From assembly GCA_050633365.1 (NCBI GenBank), contig JBOEGJ010000011.1:62001-126000 (forward strand): a stretch of DNA of 64,000 nt, given 5' to 3'. Numbering within the stretch: position 1 is the first letter of the stretch; every line of letters starts with the position of its first letter. The stretch comes from Pseudomaricurvus sp050633365 (GTDB lineage Bacteria > Pseudomonadota > Gammaproteobacteria > Pseudomonadales > Cellvibrionaceae). Below are positions 9,033-17,925 of the stretch, piece by piece. Below the pieces are notes generated by a model. It was not told where the DNA came from. It worked only from the letters and a program-made list of their open reading frames with translations, and made no database searches. A program made the translations under genes and the position numbers.

Positions 9033-9329
9033 ATGCCTACCATGACGTTTCGTTTTACCACTGAATGCGAGCTCACCTTCGAGGGACAATCCTACGAGGA
9101 AGCCTACCTAAAATTCAAAGACCTGTGCCATCAGCAAAGTCCCATCAGCGAAAGCCCCTTCGTCAAAATTTACCCTCCCGAAAACAGCACTATCTTATTT
9201 GAAGTTGACGAGCAGAATACCTTTAGTGACATGGGTATGATGAAGGGCGACTTCAAACAAGACATTCTCTCCAACCTCCCCCAGAACTGGGTGACGAGAA
9301 TTTCGTCGCTAAACCACTCTCAAATGTAA
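9033..9329 (+). CDS. hypothetical protein, 98 aa
   Basis: Small soluble protein with no recognised domain. GAGGAG lies eight bases before the ATG, and the sequence looks protein-like: beta-prone MTFRFTTECELTFEG, then a helix, then mixed segments ending in NWVTRISSL. No signal peptide or membrane segment. It follows the NADAR gene by 64 bp on the same strand and may be cotranscribed. Function unknown. Confidence 0.65.
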   Translation: MPTMTFRFTTECELTFEGQSYEEAYLKFKDLCHQQSPISESPFVKIYPPENSTILFEVDEQNTFSDMGMMKGDFKQDILSNLPQNWVTRISSLNHSQM

Positions 9330-9405
9330 AACTTATATAAAACCACTACTTATATACGGTTATAGGTATAAGAAACGAACAATCTGTAACCAACCGATCT
9401 TGATT

Positions 9406-9489
9406 AAGGAGGAATTGAGTGCCATATTAGCGACCGCTGAAATTCTCGAGCGCTGGAGAGCCACCAGCCTCAGATCTAATAAGCAGTGA
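9406..9489 (+). other. strong ribosome-binding sequence with a 24-codon frame
   Basis: AAGGAGG at 9406-9412 is the strongest Shine-Dalgarno nearby, yet no long frame follows. A TTG at 9415 opens 24 codons ending in TGA at 9487-9489; its spacing from the Shine-Dalgarno is very short. The surrounding 9330-9556 gap is AT-rich and has no other clear feature. It could be a leader peptide ahead of the diguanylate cyclase gene, or chance. Confidence 0.2.
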
Positions 9490-9556
9490 AACTTATAAAT
9501 AGAGCCAACAGCCGACTCAACGATTGGCACTGGTCGTGGTATCAAGAGGTGGTCGG

Positions 9557-10561
9557 GTGTGTAATTTTAGGTGGATTAGCGTTAGTTCGCTGCTATTGGC
9601 TGCAATGGTCGAGGCGGCACCGGCGCAAGAACCCAGCAGCCAATCACTGTTCGCGCTGTCGTTGATTGTCCTCTTTTTGTTCGCCTGCTTTCAGCTTTGG
9701 CTGCACCGCGACGCTCACAAACGGCCGTATATACAAAGACTTATTACCAGTCTTGCCATCGGCGTGGGCACCGCTTGGCTAATTACCACACACCTCGAAC
9801 TCACCAGCCAAGGCACCCAGCTTTCACTGGCCCTTGTGATTGCAGTCACGCTGTGTGCAATCAGTCACGTCACCCGTATTGCCAGCTTTGAAGGTTTACG
9901 CAGCTTACTGCTGCAAGAAGTCGCACAAAAGACTATGAACCTGGAAGAAAAGAACCTCGAACTCAAGAGCACACAGCGTCAGCTTCGTATTGCCAATATC
10001 GAGTTAAAAGCACTCTCATTTACGGACGCTTTAACTGGCGCCTACAACCGACTCTATTTTGATAGGCAATTTCTCACCGAGTGGCAGCGAGCCAGGCGCG
10101 AGCAAGAGCCTTTGTCGATGATTTTGGTCGATATAGACCACTTTAAAGAACTCAACGATCAACACGGCCACTTGGTAGGTGATCACGCGCTCAAACACAT
10201 TACAAACTTACTAAAAGACGGCTTTCAACGGGGAAGTGATATCGCCTGCCGCTACGGAGGAGAAGAATTTGTTATTCTACTCCCCAATACGCCGCCCACT
10301 CAGGCACTGATTCGAGCCCAGGAAGTGCGCAAACGCATTGCGGCCAACCCCTTTATTCATGACGGCCTAGAGATTTCGATTACTGCCAGCTTCGGTATAG
10401 GCGGCATGGTTCCACAACCGCAAGATGAGCCCCTTAGCCTACTTCACGCCACTGATCAAGCCCTGTACTACGTCAAGCGCAATGGTCGTAACGGCTGCCA
10501 CCTAGCGTCCCATGAAAGCACAACTAAGGCGATCACAGATCACAGCCTGTCTGAGAGCTAA
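9557..10561 (+). CDS. membrane-anchored GGDEF diguanylate cyclase
   Basis: 334 residues from a GTG with AAGAGG upstream. It opens with a signal-like or membrane segment (SSLLLAAMVEAAPA), then has hydrophobic stretches at about 30-50, 60-80 and 90-108. A short coiled coil (about 120-150) leads to a GGDEF domain with DIDHFK (192-197) and the active GGEEF (234-238). An inhibitory I-site RGSD (225-228) sits exactly five residues before the signature. It should make cyclic-di-GMP from two GTP with product inhibition. No periplasmic sensor family is recognisable in the short N terminus. A longer frame from TTG 9524 exists but lacks a ribosome-binding site. Confidence 0.92.
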   Translation: MCNFRWISVSSLLLAAMVEAAPAQEPSSQSLFALSLIVLFLFACFQLWLHRDAHKRPYIQRLITSLAIGVGTAWLITTHLELTSQGTQLSLALVIAVTLCAISHVTRIASFEGLRSLLLQEVAQKTMNLEEKNLELKSTQRQLRIANIELKALSFTDALTGAYNRLYFDRQFLTEWQRARREQEPLSMILVDIDHFKELNDQHGHLVGDHALKHITNLLKDGFQRGSDIACRYGGEEFVILLPNTPPTQALIRAQEVRKRIAANPFIHDGLEISITASFGIGGMVPQPQDEPLSLLHATDQALYYVKRNGRNGCHLASHESTTKAITDHSLSES

Positions 10562-10654
10562 GCTCGCCAATACGCTAAATATGGCTCTGGTACGAAGATG
10601 ACGCTAACTTTATAATGATCCCCTTCGAGAGATCTGAATAAGGTTGAAAGCATT

Positions 10655-11368
10655 TTGCACAGAGTTCTACTGCTATTAGCGATCATTTGGGGTGTTTTGG
10701 CGGTGGTCAAATACCTGAAGCAACAACCCGCTGAAAAACGCAAAGCCCTCACCTGGAAATTCGCCGTCTACGGACTCGTGCTGGTGATCATCGCACTCGC
10801 CCTCACCGGCAAGCTTCATCCAATTGGCGCGGTCATCGCTGCCGCGATTCCTTTTCTAAAAGGCCTTGGCGCCCTTGCGCTTCGATTTATGCCAAGCTTG
10901 ATCAAACTCAAACAAGCCAAATTTTCAGCTTCAGTCTTTACTACCCGTTACCTGAAAGTCGAGATCAACCCTCTGAGTGGAAAGCTGAGCGGAGCGGTAT
11001 TGGCTGGAGACTTTCATGGCAGTTCATTAGACGATCTAAGCCAAGACCAGCTTGCGCAGCTGCAACAACTGTATCAGCAACAAGACCAGGAGTCGGCGCG
11101 TTTGCTCACTGCCTATATGCAGCAGCGCTTTCAGCACCAATCCCAACAACAGTCCCAACACAAATCCCAACAACAGACATCAGCTGCACCAACCGCGATG
11201 GACAAGGCTGAAGCCCTACAGGTTTTAGGATTAACTGATGGCGCGAACAAGAAAGACATTGTCACTGCCCATCGCAAGTTAATGCAAAAACTGCATCCCG
11301 ATCGCGGCGGCAGCGACTATCTCGCAGCCAAAATCAATCAGGCTAAAGACCGCTTACTCAAAACATGA
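10655..11368 (+). CDS. membrane J-domain (DnaJ-like) co-chaperone
   Basis: 237 residues starting at TTG with AAGG 11 bases upstream. Hydrophobic segments at about 3-17, 34-50 and 54-72 anchor it in the inner membrane. A glutamine-rich linker (about 125-175) leads to a C-terminal J domain with the invariant HPD at 214-216 followed by RGG. J domains stimulate DnaK-type Hsp70s, so this probably recruits Hsp70 to the membrane face, like Pam18/Tim14 proteins. The layout (membrane segments first, short J domain last) differs from DjlA. The last 31 bp overlap the convergent cmoM gene. Confidence 0.85.
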   Translation: MHRVLLLLAIIWGVLAVVKYLKQQPAEKRKALTWKFAVYGLVLVIIALALTGKLHPIGAVIAAAIPFLKGLGALALRFMPSLIKLKQAKFSASVFTTRYLKVEINPLSGKLSGAVLAGDFHGSSLDDLSQDQLAQLQQLYQQQDQESARLLTAYMQQRFQHQSQQQSQHKSQQQTSAAPTAMDKAEALQVLGLTDGANKKDIVTAHRKLMQKLHPDRGGSDYLAAKINQAKDRLLKT

Positions 11369-12243
11369 ATATAACGAGCCAAAGAGCGCCAAGGCTCTTG
11401 GCTCGATAACCGCAACTCCAATGCCAGCTGCTGATCGGGCTCTACCAATCGATGATCGGGCTCTAGAATATAATCGTGAAAACAACGAATACCGCTCTCG
11501 CATAACCTTTCCAGCGGCAACGATGAAAACCATTCGCCAACCTCTTCAGGCGCGCGAGGAAAAGTAGGCGTCAGACTTCCCCGATAACCTTGATAATCAT
11601 CATCGAGCACTTTTTTAAAGTTTGTGCGTAACAAATTTTTCATTTTGATACTGTTGACGTTGTAATAAGTCAGGGATAAATAACCCTGCTCTTTTAAACT
11701 GCCAACCAACACCTGCAGCAGTGCTTGCGGCTCAACAACCCACTCTAAAACCGCGTGGCACAGTACCAAATCAAATTGCTGTTGATGGGCCTCACAGTAA
11801 CTTTGAATCGGGCCGTGAATAAAAGTAACTCGCTCAGTCACCCCGAGCTGTTCAGCGTTCTTTTTTGCCAAGCTGAGCATTTCACCAGAGATATCGCAAA
11901 TCGTTAGTCGATGGCCCTGCGCCGCCAAAGATAAACTGAACTGGCCCTGTCCTCCCCCGGCATCGAGTATGTTTAACTCGCGACGAGTGTCGGTGGCTGG
12001 ATCGCCGTCGTGGAGTGTGAATGATTCTGTATTTCGCCCCTGCGGTTTTTCACCAAAGCCTATATTGGACGAAAGATGCCGCCGCAGATCTCGCTGTAAC
12101 ACAGCCAGCCGAATATCCCCTTTTAGATGATCGTAGACATTGCGCTTAAATCGGTGAGCAAGATCATCAAAGTTGCGATCCTCGTCGGTGCCGACCGGTA
12201 TCGTTTTGCGTTTAGGTAACATGGGAGGACGACGTTTACTCAT
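11338..12243 (-). CDS. cmoM: tRNA 5-carboxymethoxyuridine methyltransferase CmoM
   Basis: 301 residues, SAM-dependent class I methyltransferase. DRNFDDLAHRFKRNVY at 22-37 matches the CmoM N terminus, DAGGGQG at 94-100 is the SAM loop, and LCHAVLEWV, TYYN and RCFHDYI are family signatures. CmoM methylates cmo5U at tRNA position 34 to the methyl ester, aiding wobble decoding. Compared with E. coli CmoM there are ~20 extra N-terminal residues and an insertion of roughly 25 residues (about 60-90) before the SAM loop. Its 3' end overlaps the convergent J-protein gene by 31 bp. Confidence 0.93.
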   Translation of the reverse strand: MSKRRPPMLPKRKTIPVGTDEDRNFDDLAHRFKRNVYDHLKGDIRLAVLQRDLRRHLSSNIGFGEKPQGRNTESFTLHDGDPATDTRRELNILDAGGGQGQFSLSLAAQGHRLTICDISGEMLSLAKKNAEQLGVTERVTFIHGPIQSYCEAHQQQFDLVLCHAVLEWVVEPQALLQVLVGSLKEQGYLSLTYYNVNSIKMKNLLRTNFKKVLDDDYQGYRGSLTPTFPRAPEEVGEWFSSLPLERLCESGIRCFHDYILEPDHRLVEPDQQLALELRLSSQEPWRSLARYIHVLSKRSLA

Positions 12244-12254
12244 GATGGCGACAA

Positions 12255-12536
12255 TTACTCTGCGTTAAATCGACGTTGATTATACGATTGTTTTTCATTC
12301 ACCGCTTCGGCCACATCGATATTCAGCGAAGCTGCCAGCGCCAATAGGTACATTTGTACGTCTGCAATCTCTGCCGCGATCTGCTTGGTATTGTGCTTTT
12401 CCGCGGACACCGCCTCCATCAATTCGTTCGCCTCAACGGTCAGTGCCTGAGATAAATTACGTGGTGTGTGCAAGCGATCCCAGCGTTTGGTTTTTGCAAC
12501 TCGGCCGAACTCGCGTACTATTGCCTCAGTATCCAT
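12255..12536 (-). CDS. MazG-like nucleotide pyrophosphohydrolase
   Basis: 93 residues from the ATG at 12536, which has GGGAG six bases upstream; a longer frame from 12578 lacks a ribosome-binding site. Motifs are the all-alpha NTP-PPase EANELMEAV and EIADVQMYLLAL, which supply the acidic metal-binding residues, plus an N-terminal KRWDRLHTPRNLSQAL helix typical of dCTP-pyrophosphatase-like (RS21-C6) members. Such enzymes hydrolyse non-canonical or excess nucleoside triphosphates to monophosphates. It lies 11 bp upstream of cmoM and is probably cotranscribed with it. Confidence 0.88.
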   Translation of the reverse strand: MDTEAIVREFGRVAKTKRWDRLHTPRNLSQALTVEANELMEAVSAEKHNTKQIAAEIADVQMYLLALAASLNIDVAEAVNEKQSYNQRRFNAE

Positions 12537-12604
12537 CGTCACTCCCAAGTGAGCTGTAAATTCATCACTTTCTGGCATTTTTGGCCAACTCAGTAGCTAT
12601 ACCC

Positions 12605-12943
12605 ATGAACCAAGTCACTATTGCGTCAACCTCTACGGAAGAAGAATCACTCAAGACATGGGTCGTGTACATGATTCTCTCCAGCGATGATCGGCTTTAC
12701 ACAGGAATCACCAATGACGTTACTCGCCGCTGGCACGCACACTGCCACACCAAACAAGGCGCCAAGTTCTTTCGCGGACGCAGACCAAAAACTCTTCTCT
12801 ATGTCGACACTGGATTTAATCGATCAAGCGCCAGTAAACGTGAAGCCGAGATTAAAAAACTCCCTCGAGCGCAAAAGTTAACACTGGCAGCGACTCAATC
12901 ATCGACAGATTGGCACTTGGAATTTGAGCTCTCCCAGCCCTGA
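12605..12943 (+). CDS. GIY-YIG nuclease-fold protein (YhbQ/UPF0213 type)
   Basis: 112 residues from the ATG at 12605; a TTG at 12581 is an alternative. The domain begins WVVYMILSSDDRLYTGITN (the GIY-YIG variant VYM-10-YTG), followed by the catalytic arginine region DVTRRW and the EIKKL helix. Stand-alone proteins of this group are small and of uncertain role; some relatives cleave DNA. It is divergent from the MazG-like gene. Its 3' end overlaps the convergent DUF599 gene by 49 bp. Confidence 0.87.
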   Translation: MNQVTIASTSTEEESLKTWVVYMILSSDDRLYTGITNDVTRRWHAHCHTKQGAKFFRGRRPKTLLYVDTGFNRSSASKREAEIKKLPRAQKLTLAATQSSTDWHLEFELSQP

Positions 12944-13674
12944 TCCACCATCAATAAAGCTTGCAAAGTACTCGAGTGAAATTCTCGTCGATACAAGATA
13001 CTGACCACTAGGGCGACACTCAAGACAAACAACAGTGGGTGCACGAACCAGGCTAAAATTGCCATTGCAAAATAATAAGCTCGCAGACCAAAGTTGTAAC
13101 TGTGAGCGGCCTGATCCAACACCTTACCGCTGTGACGCGCATAAGCTTGCTGCTGCTCGGCACTGAGTTCACGGACCTGATGATAGGGCGTCGCGCCAAC
13201 TATGACGCTACAAAACCCAAACTGGCGCAGCGACCAGGTAAAGGTGAAAAACGCGTAGACAAAAATACAAATGAGCACTAATAATTTGAATTGTAATTGA
13301 CCGCTGGTGGCGTCGGCGACAAATGGCATTTGGATCAGCATTTGACTAATTTCGCTCACCGACGCTAGTACCGTTAACAAGCCCGCCAACACCAGAATAC
13401 TGGTAGAAGCCATGAATGAAACATTGCGCTCCAAATTGGCTATGATCGATGCGTCACTGACACGTTGATCTCGAAATAGAAGTTGCTGCATCCAATCGAG
13501 TCGCAATCGATGCATGACCGAAGCAATACACTCAGTTTGCTTGGCCATATGGCGCGCAAACCGGCTGTAACCAACCCAGCAAACCAAAAACCAGATTAGA
13601 CAACCAAGATTAATCCAGCCCGCATCTTCAATCAAAAACGTGGTCAATTCCTTAGCTATCGTCACCACCACCAC
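12895..13674 (-). CDS. DUF599 family inner-membrane protein
   Basis: 259 residues with about four transmembrane stretches: near 18-36, 105-125, 140-165 and 205-235. The DUF599-like motifs are MHRLRLDWMQQLLFRDQRVSDASI and, later, FGLRAYYFA...AWF. The family is widespread in proteobacteria and has no established function. Its C terminus overlaps the 3' end of the convergent GIY-YIG gene. Confidence 0.82.
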   Translation of the reverse strand: MVVVTIAKELTTFLIEDAGWINLGCLIWFLVCWVGYSRFARHMAKQTECIASVMHRLRLDWMQQLLFRDQRVSDASIIANLERNVSFMASTSILVLAGLLTVLASVSEISQMLIQMPFVADATSGQLQFKLLVLICIFVYAFFTFTWSLRQFGFCSVIVGATPYHQVRELSAEQQQAYARHSGKVLDQAAHSYNFGLRAYYFAMAILAWFVHPLLFVLSVALVVSILYRREFHSSTLQALLMVDQGWESSNSKCQSVDD

Positions 13675-13769
13675 CTGCTAGTTCTCTGTACATATTAACG
13701 CCACAACCTAGTGTTCAGCTTCTTTTGCGCGTTAGTGTATCATGTTGCTAACGACCGATAGGAACCACT

Positions 13770-14348
13770 ATGCCTCGCCAGCTTTGCCCCCAATGCCAAT
13801 TGCCGGCAGCAAGATGTTTTTGTGATTATGTGGTCGACAGTCAGTCATCAACAAAACTGGTCGTGTGGCAGCACCCCAGTGAAGTCGACCACCCTAAGAA
13901 TACACTCCCACTGCTCAAGGCATGCCTGCCCCAACTAACAATCATCCGTGGCGAGCGTATTCTCAAGACAGACTTTCTCAAGACCACAGCAACAGACAGT
14001 GAAGGATTACACCTTTTGTTTCCATCAACCGCGCCTTCCCTCGAGCCGACTGAGCGATCATCACACCGAGGCTCTAACATGTGTATTTTGGCGCTGGATG
14101 GCACTTGGCGCAAAGCCCGTAAGATCGTCCATCTCAACCCTTGGCTTCATACATTGCCGACTATTTCACTGATAGATCCACCCTCAAGCCATTACCGCAT
14201 TCGCAAAGCCGAGAAACAAGGACAGCTTTCGACCCTAGAAGCGGTTTGCGCAGCCATACACCAACTTGATGGCAACTCTCACACCAGCGGCCCCATATTG
14301 TCAGCCTTCGAGCAATATATGCACAAATTAGACGTTTTTCGCCCTTAA
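13770..14348 (+). CDS. tapT: DTW-domain tRNA-uridine aminocarboxypropyltransferase
   Basis: 192 residues. The N-terminal cysteine cluster CPQCQLPAARCFCDY resembles the zinc-like site of DTW proteins. The signature aspartate-x-tryptophan block reads LALDGTWRKARK, with the middle position expanded to DGTW as in TapT/YfiP. HYRIRKAEKQGQLSTLEA follows. TapT transfers the 3-amino-3-carboxypropyl group of SAM to U47 of tRNAs, forming acp3U. AGGA precedes the ATG by six bases. Assignment to TapT rather than TuaA-like relatives is by similarity and length. Confidence 0.88.
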   Translation: MPRQLCPQCQLPAARCFCDYVVDSQSSTKLVVWQHPSEVDHPKNTLPLLKACLPQLTIIRGERILKTDFLKTTATDSEGLHLLFPSTAPSLEPTERSSHRGSNMCILALDGTWRKARKIVHLNPWLHTLPTISLIDPPSSHYRIRKAEKQGQLSTLEAVCAAIHQLDGNSHTSGPILSAFEQYMHKLDVFRP

Positions 14349-14493
14349 AGACCTTTCGATTGACGGCTTCTCGAGCCCATCCCGAAGGGAACTGAACAGC
14401 AGTGTCGCCGCGGCTTGCAGTGGGTTACACTTAACACCATTGTATCCACGAGGCATCCAAACGATGTCCGTCTTCAGACCTTGAGGCTAATGA

Positions 14494-17409
14494 ATGACCA
14501 CCGCTCATCCAGCGTTCGAAAAACTACGCAGTGAATCCATCGACTCTTTGCAAGTCGTCGTCGAAGAGTACCGCCACCGTAAAACCGGGGCTCAGCATAT
14601 CCATATTAATGCCGACAATAATGAGAATGTGTTTCTGGTAGCGCTTCGCACCGTGCCAGAAGACTCAACGGGCGTTGCGCATATCCTAGAACACACAGCG
14701 CTCTGTGGCAGCGATAAGTACCCCGTGCGCGACCCATTCTTCATGATGATTCGCCGCTCACTCAACACCTTCATGAACGCGTTTACCAGTTCGGACTGGA
14801 CCGCCTATCCTTTTGCCTCGCAGAACCGAAAAGATTTCAACAATCTACTCGACGTTTATTTGGATGCTGTGTTTTTCTCCCGGTTAGATCCACTGGATTT
14901 TGCTCAAGAAGGTCATCGCCTCGATTTCGCCGAGACTGGAAACTCAGACTCGGATCTGATCTATAAAGGAGTGGTATTTAATGAGATGAAGGGAGCCATG
15001 AGCTCAGTGCCCTCTCAACTCTGGCAAACCTTGTGCAAGTATGTATTCCCGACCAACACCTACCACTTCAACAGTGGTGGTGAGCCAGAGGCCATCCCCG
15101 AGCTCAGTTACGATCAACTAAAGAGCTTTTACAAGACCCATTACCATCCTAGCAACGCCATTTTCATGACCTATGGCGACATCAGCGCACAAGAGCATCA
15201 AGAAAAATTTGAATCCCAGGCTTTGCACAAATTCGAGCCCTTGGATAAAGTTATCTCGGTGCCCGATGAACAACGCTATCACGCCCCCGTGCGCGTAGAA
15301 GAAGCCTACGCACTTAGCGACGAAGACGACCTGAGCGGAAAGACACACGTTGTCTTGGGTTGGTTACTCGGCAAAAGCACCGAATTAAAACCCACCTTAG
15401 AAGCGCAACTTCTGGCCAGCATTCTGCTCGACAACAGCGCATCACCGTTACAGCACGCTCTGGAAACCACCAATCTCGGAACGGCGCCTTCACCGCTCTG
15501 CGGCCTCGATGACTCTCAGAAAGAGCTTACGTTTGTTTGCGGACTTGAAGGCACCGACGTTAACAAAGCCGATGACATAGAAGCGCTCATTCTTGACGTG
15601 ATCACGCAAGTTGCACAGAACGGTGTGCCCTATGAAGAACTGGCGGCAGCGCTGCAGCAGCTTGAACTGCATCAGCGCGAAGTGGGAGGTGACTCTTACC
15701 CTTACGGTATGCAGATTATCTTCACCGCTCTAACCTCCTCAACACATCGCGGCGATCCCATTGCGTTACTGAATCTGGACCCAGCACTGGAGCAATTGCA
15801 TCTCGATATTAAAGACCCGGAATACATTAAAGGCTTAGCGCAGAAATTACTGCTCGACAACCAACATCGCGTGCGCCTAACGTTCCGTCCCGATGCTCAA
15901 TTGGCCGAACGCAAAGTTCAAGCGGAAAAAAACAAACTTGCGCAAATCAAGGCGCAACTGAGCGCCGACGAGAAGCAATCCATCATTGACGTCGCTGAAG
16001 CCTTGCAAGCTCGCCAACTGCAAGTTGATGACGAATCTATCCTTCCAAAAGTTGGACTGGAAGACATCCCCAAAGATATGCACTACACCGCCTGCGATTC
16101 TGTACTGAAACTGCCGACACCGCTGACCAGCTACGCCGCCGGCACCAACGGATTAGTGTACCAGCAGATTGTGATTGAACTGCCCAAGCTCACCCACACG
16201 CAACTCCAAACCCTATCTTACTACGGCATGTTTCTGACGGAATTGGGCATAGGTGAACAAAGCTACCTCGACGTTCAGCGTTTACAGGCCCAGGTTGCCG
16301 GCTCAATCTCGGCCTACACCACCATTCGCGGCGCCAGTGACGATGTGCAAAATGTGAAAGCAAATCTCACTATTTCGGCCAAGGCGCTCAAGAATCAACA
16401 ACCTCAATTGTGCTCGCTAATGTGGGACACCTTGACGCATGTTCGATTCGACGAAATAGATCGCCTCAAGGAATTGGTCGCTCAAGTTCGAGCGCGACGC
16501 GAGCAAAGTGTTACCGGCAATGGCCACAGTCTGGCAATGGCGGCAGCTAGCGCAGGAATGAGCCCATCGGCCAAAGTGTCTCACCAATTAAATGGTCTTG
16601 AAGGCATTAAATCCATCAAAGAATTTGATGAAGCACTTAAAGACGCAGGCAAGGCGCAAGCCTTTGTTGATGAGCTGACTCAGCTTCATCAGCTAATCTT
16701 GAAAGCCCCTAGCCAATATCTACTGGTTTCCGAAAAAGAAGCCCTTGAATCTTATCAAGAGAGCATCAAACAACACTGGGGAGACGCCACGGCGGAAGTC
16801 GAAAGTGACTTCGCATTAGATCCCGTTAGCGAAAAAATACAGCAAGCTTGGATGACGAATACGCAAGTGAATTTTTGCGCAAAAGCCTACCCCACCGTTG
16901 CCATGGAGCACCCAGATTCTGCACCACTTACGGTTCTTGGAGGCTTTTTACGCAACGGCTTTTTGCATCGAGTGATTCGTGAACAAGGCGGTGCATACGG
17001 CGGCGGAGCCAGTCAAGACAGCAACACCGCCTCGTTTAAGTTGTTTTCATACCGAGATCCACGCTTAGTCGAAACACTAAAAGACTTCGACGCGTCTATT
17101 GAGTGGTTATTGACCGAAGATCATTCACCTCAGCCCCTGGAAGAAGCCATCTTGGGCGTCATCAGTTCACTGGATAAACCTAGCTCACCGGCAGGTGAAG
17201 CTAAACAAACCTTCCATGCAGAATTGTTTGGGCGCGACAGATCAAAACGAGAGACCTTCCGTCAGCAGATATTGGAAGTCACTCTGGACGATTTAAAACG
17301 TGTGGCAAAAACCTATCTAATATCGGACAACGCGAGCGTAGCCTTGGTTACTGGCAGCAATCAGCTCGAAGCGGTAAAAACGCTCGGCTTAGATATTATC
17401 AACCTGTAA
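14494..17409 (+). CDS. M16C metalloprotease (presequence-protease/Cym1-like)
   Basis: 971 residues, the size of single-chain M16C enzymes made of two homologous halves. The inverted zinc motif HILEH is at 63-67, followed by TALCGSDKYPVRDPFF and, later, the distal zinc glutamate region VVFNEMKGAMSS. C-terminal RNGFLHRVIREQGGAYGGGA supplies the Arg/Tyr pair typical of the second half. Family members (PreP/Cym1) degrade free peptides, such as cleaved signal or transit peptides, in a closed chamber. No signal peptide is present, so it is predicted cytosolic. Confidence 0.92.
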   Translation: MTTAHPAFEKLRSESIDSLQVVVEEYRHRKTGAQHIHINADNNENVFLVALRTVPEDSTGVAHILEHTALCGSDKYPVRDPFFMMIRRSLNTFMNAFTSSDWTAYPFASQNRKDFNNLLDVYLDAVFFSRLDPLDFAQEGHRLDFAETGNSDSDLIYKGVVFNEMKGAMSSVPSQLWQTLCKYVFPTNTYHFNSGGEPEAIPELSYDQLKSFYKTHYHPSNAIFMTYGDISAQEHQEKFESQALHKFEPLDKVISVPDEQRYHAPVRVEEAYALSDEDDLSGKTHVVLGWLLGKSTELKPTLEAQLLASILLDNSASPLQHALETTNLGTAPSPLCGLDDSQKELTFVCGLEGTDVNKADDIEALILDVITQVAQNGVPYEELAAALQQLELHQREVGGDSYPYGMQIIFTALTSSTHRGDPIALLNLDPALEQLHLDIKDPEYIKGLAQKLLLDNQHRVRLTFRPDAQLAERKVQAEKNKLAQIKAQLSADEKQSIIDVAEALQARQLQVDDESILPKVGLEDIPKDMHYTACDSVLKLPTPLTSYAAGTNGLVYQQIVIELPKLTHTQLQTLSYYGMFLTELGIGEQSYLDVQRLQAQVAGSISAYTTIRGASDDVQNVKANLTISAKALKNQQPQLCSLMWDTLTHVRFDEIDRLKELVAQVRARREQSVTGNGHSLAMAAASAGMSPSAKVSHQLNGLEGIKSIKEFDEALKDAGKAQAFVDELTQLHQLILKAPSQYLLVSEKEALESYQESIKQHWGDATAEVESDFALDPVSEKIQQAWMTNTQVNFCAKAYPTVAMEHPDSAPLTVLGGFLRNGFLHRVIREQGGAYGGGASQDSNTASFKLFSYRDPRLVETLKDFDASIEWLLTEDHSPQPLEEAILGVISSLDKPSSPAGEAKQTFHAELFGRDRSKRETFRQQILEVTLDDLKRVAKTYLISDNASVALVTGSNQLEAVKTLGLDIINL

Positions 17410-17419
17410 ATATCGCTAA

Positions 17420-17451
17420 GCTCACCTGGCGCTATAGAGCACTAGGTGAGC
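17420..17451. terminator. hairpin between convergent genes
   Basis: GCTCACCT (17420-17427) pairs perfectly with AGGTGAGC (17444-17451) around a 16-nt loop. It lies between the protease stop and the convergent unknown gene. No U-run follows on either strand, so it may protect 3' ends rather than terminate transcription. Confidence 0.4.
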
Positions 17452-17454
17452 ACC

Positions 17455-17916
17455 TTAGTCGTCCTGACTAAAGGATTTCAGCATGGCCTCCATGTTAATC
17501 GCATTGGACAGCATTGGCTGATTATTAGAGTCGTAGGCCTTAAAATAACTGACATCTTCTGTGCGTGGATTGACGTAGCAGTAGACGTTTGCGCTCTCTT
17601 GTCGCGTATAACTGCCCACAGTCGCATCGAGCATAACCACAAAGACATCTCGACTTTCTTGATAGCGAGTCGAATGCCAGTTAACACTTGAGTGCAACAG
17701 GCGCCCCTCAAACTTTTCTTTCGCCTCCACTTCGCACACCCTCGAGGCGTCAAGACTATCGAACGGTACTTGCTCAATAACAGTAGGGTTCGAAGACGAT
17801 GAGCCAACATCAAAAGATTGATTTCCAGCGTAATAGGCTGTCATTAATGACGTGGGAATAACAATGGCGGAACCGCCGAGACACCACAGCAGAAACTGCT
17901 TAAGGGGTAATAACAT
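17455..17916 (-). CDS. unknown membrane/exported protein under a c-di-GMP riboswitch
   Basis: 153 residues from the ATG at 17916. An N-terminal hydrophobic segment (about 7-27, LLWCLGGSAIVIPTSLMTAYY) suggests a signal anchor or uncleaved signal peptide. The rest is a soluble, presumably periplasmic domain with cysteines in SRVCEVEAKE and NVYCYVNPRT that could form a disulfide. I do not recognise the family. The frame extends upstream to 17961, but those codons lie inside the riboswitch aptamer, and GAAAGG nine bases before 17916 marks the real start. Expression should depend on cyclic-di-GMP, which points to a surface, biofilm or motility role (inference). Confidence 0.72.
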   Translation of the reverse strand: MLLPLKQFLLWCLGGSAIVIPTSLMTAYYAGNQSFDVGSSSSNPTVIEQVPFDSLDASRVCEVEAKEKFEGRLLHSSVNWHSTRYQESRDVFVVMLDATVGSYTRQESANVYCYVNPRTEDVSYFKAYDSNNQPMLSNAINMEAMLKSFSQDD

Positions 17917-17925
17917 AATCAATTG

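Noticed and set aside
9525..9540. TGGCAC resembling a sigma-54 -24 element before the diguanylate cyclase
   Set aside because: There is no GC at the required -12 position.
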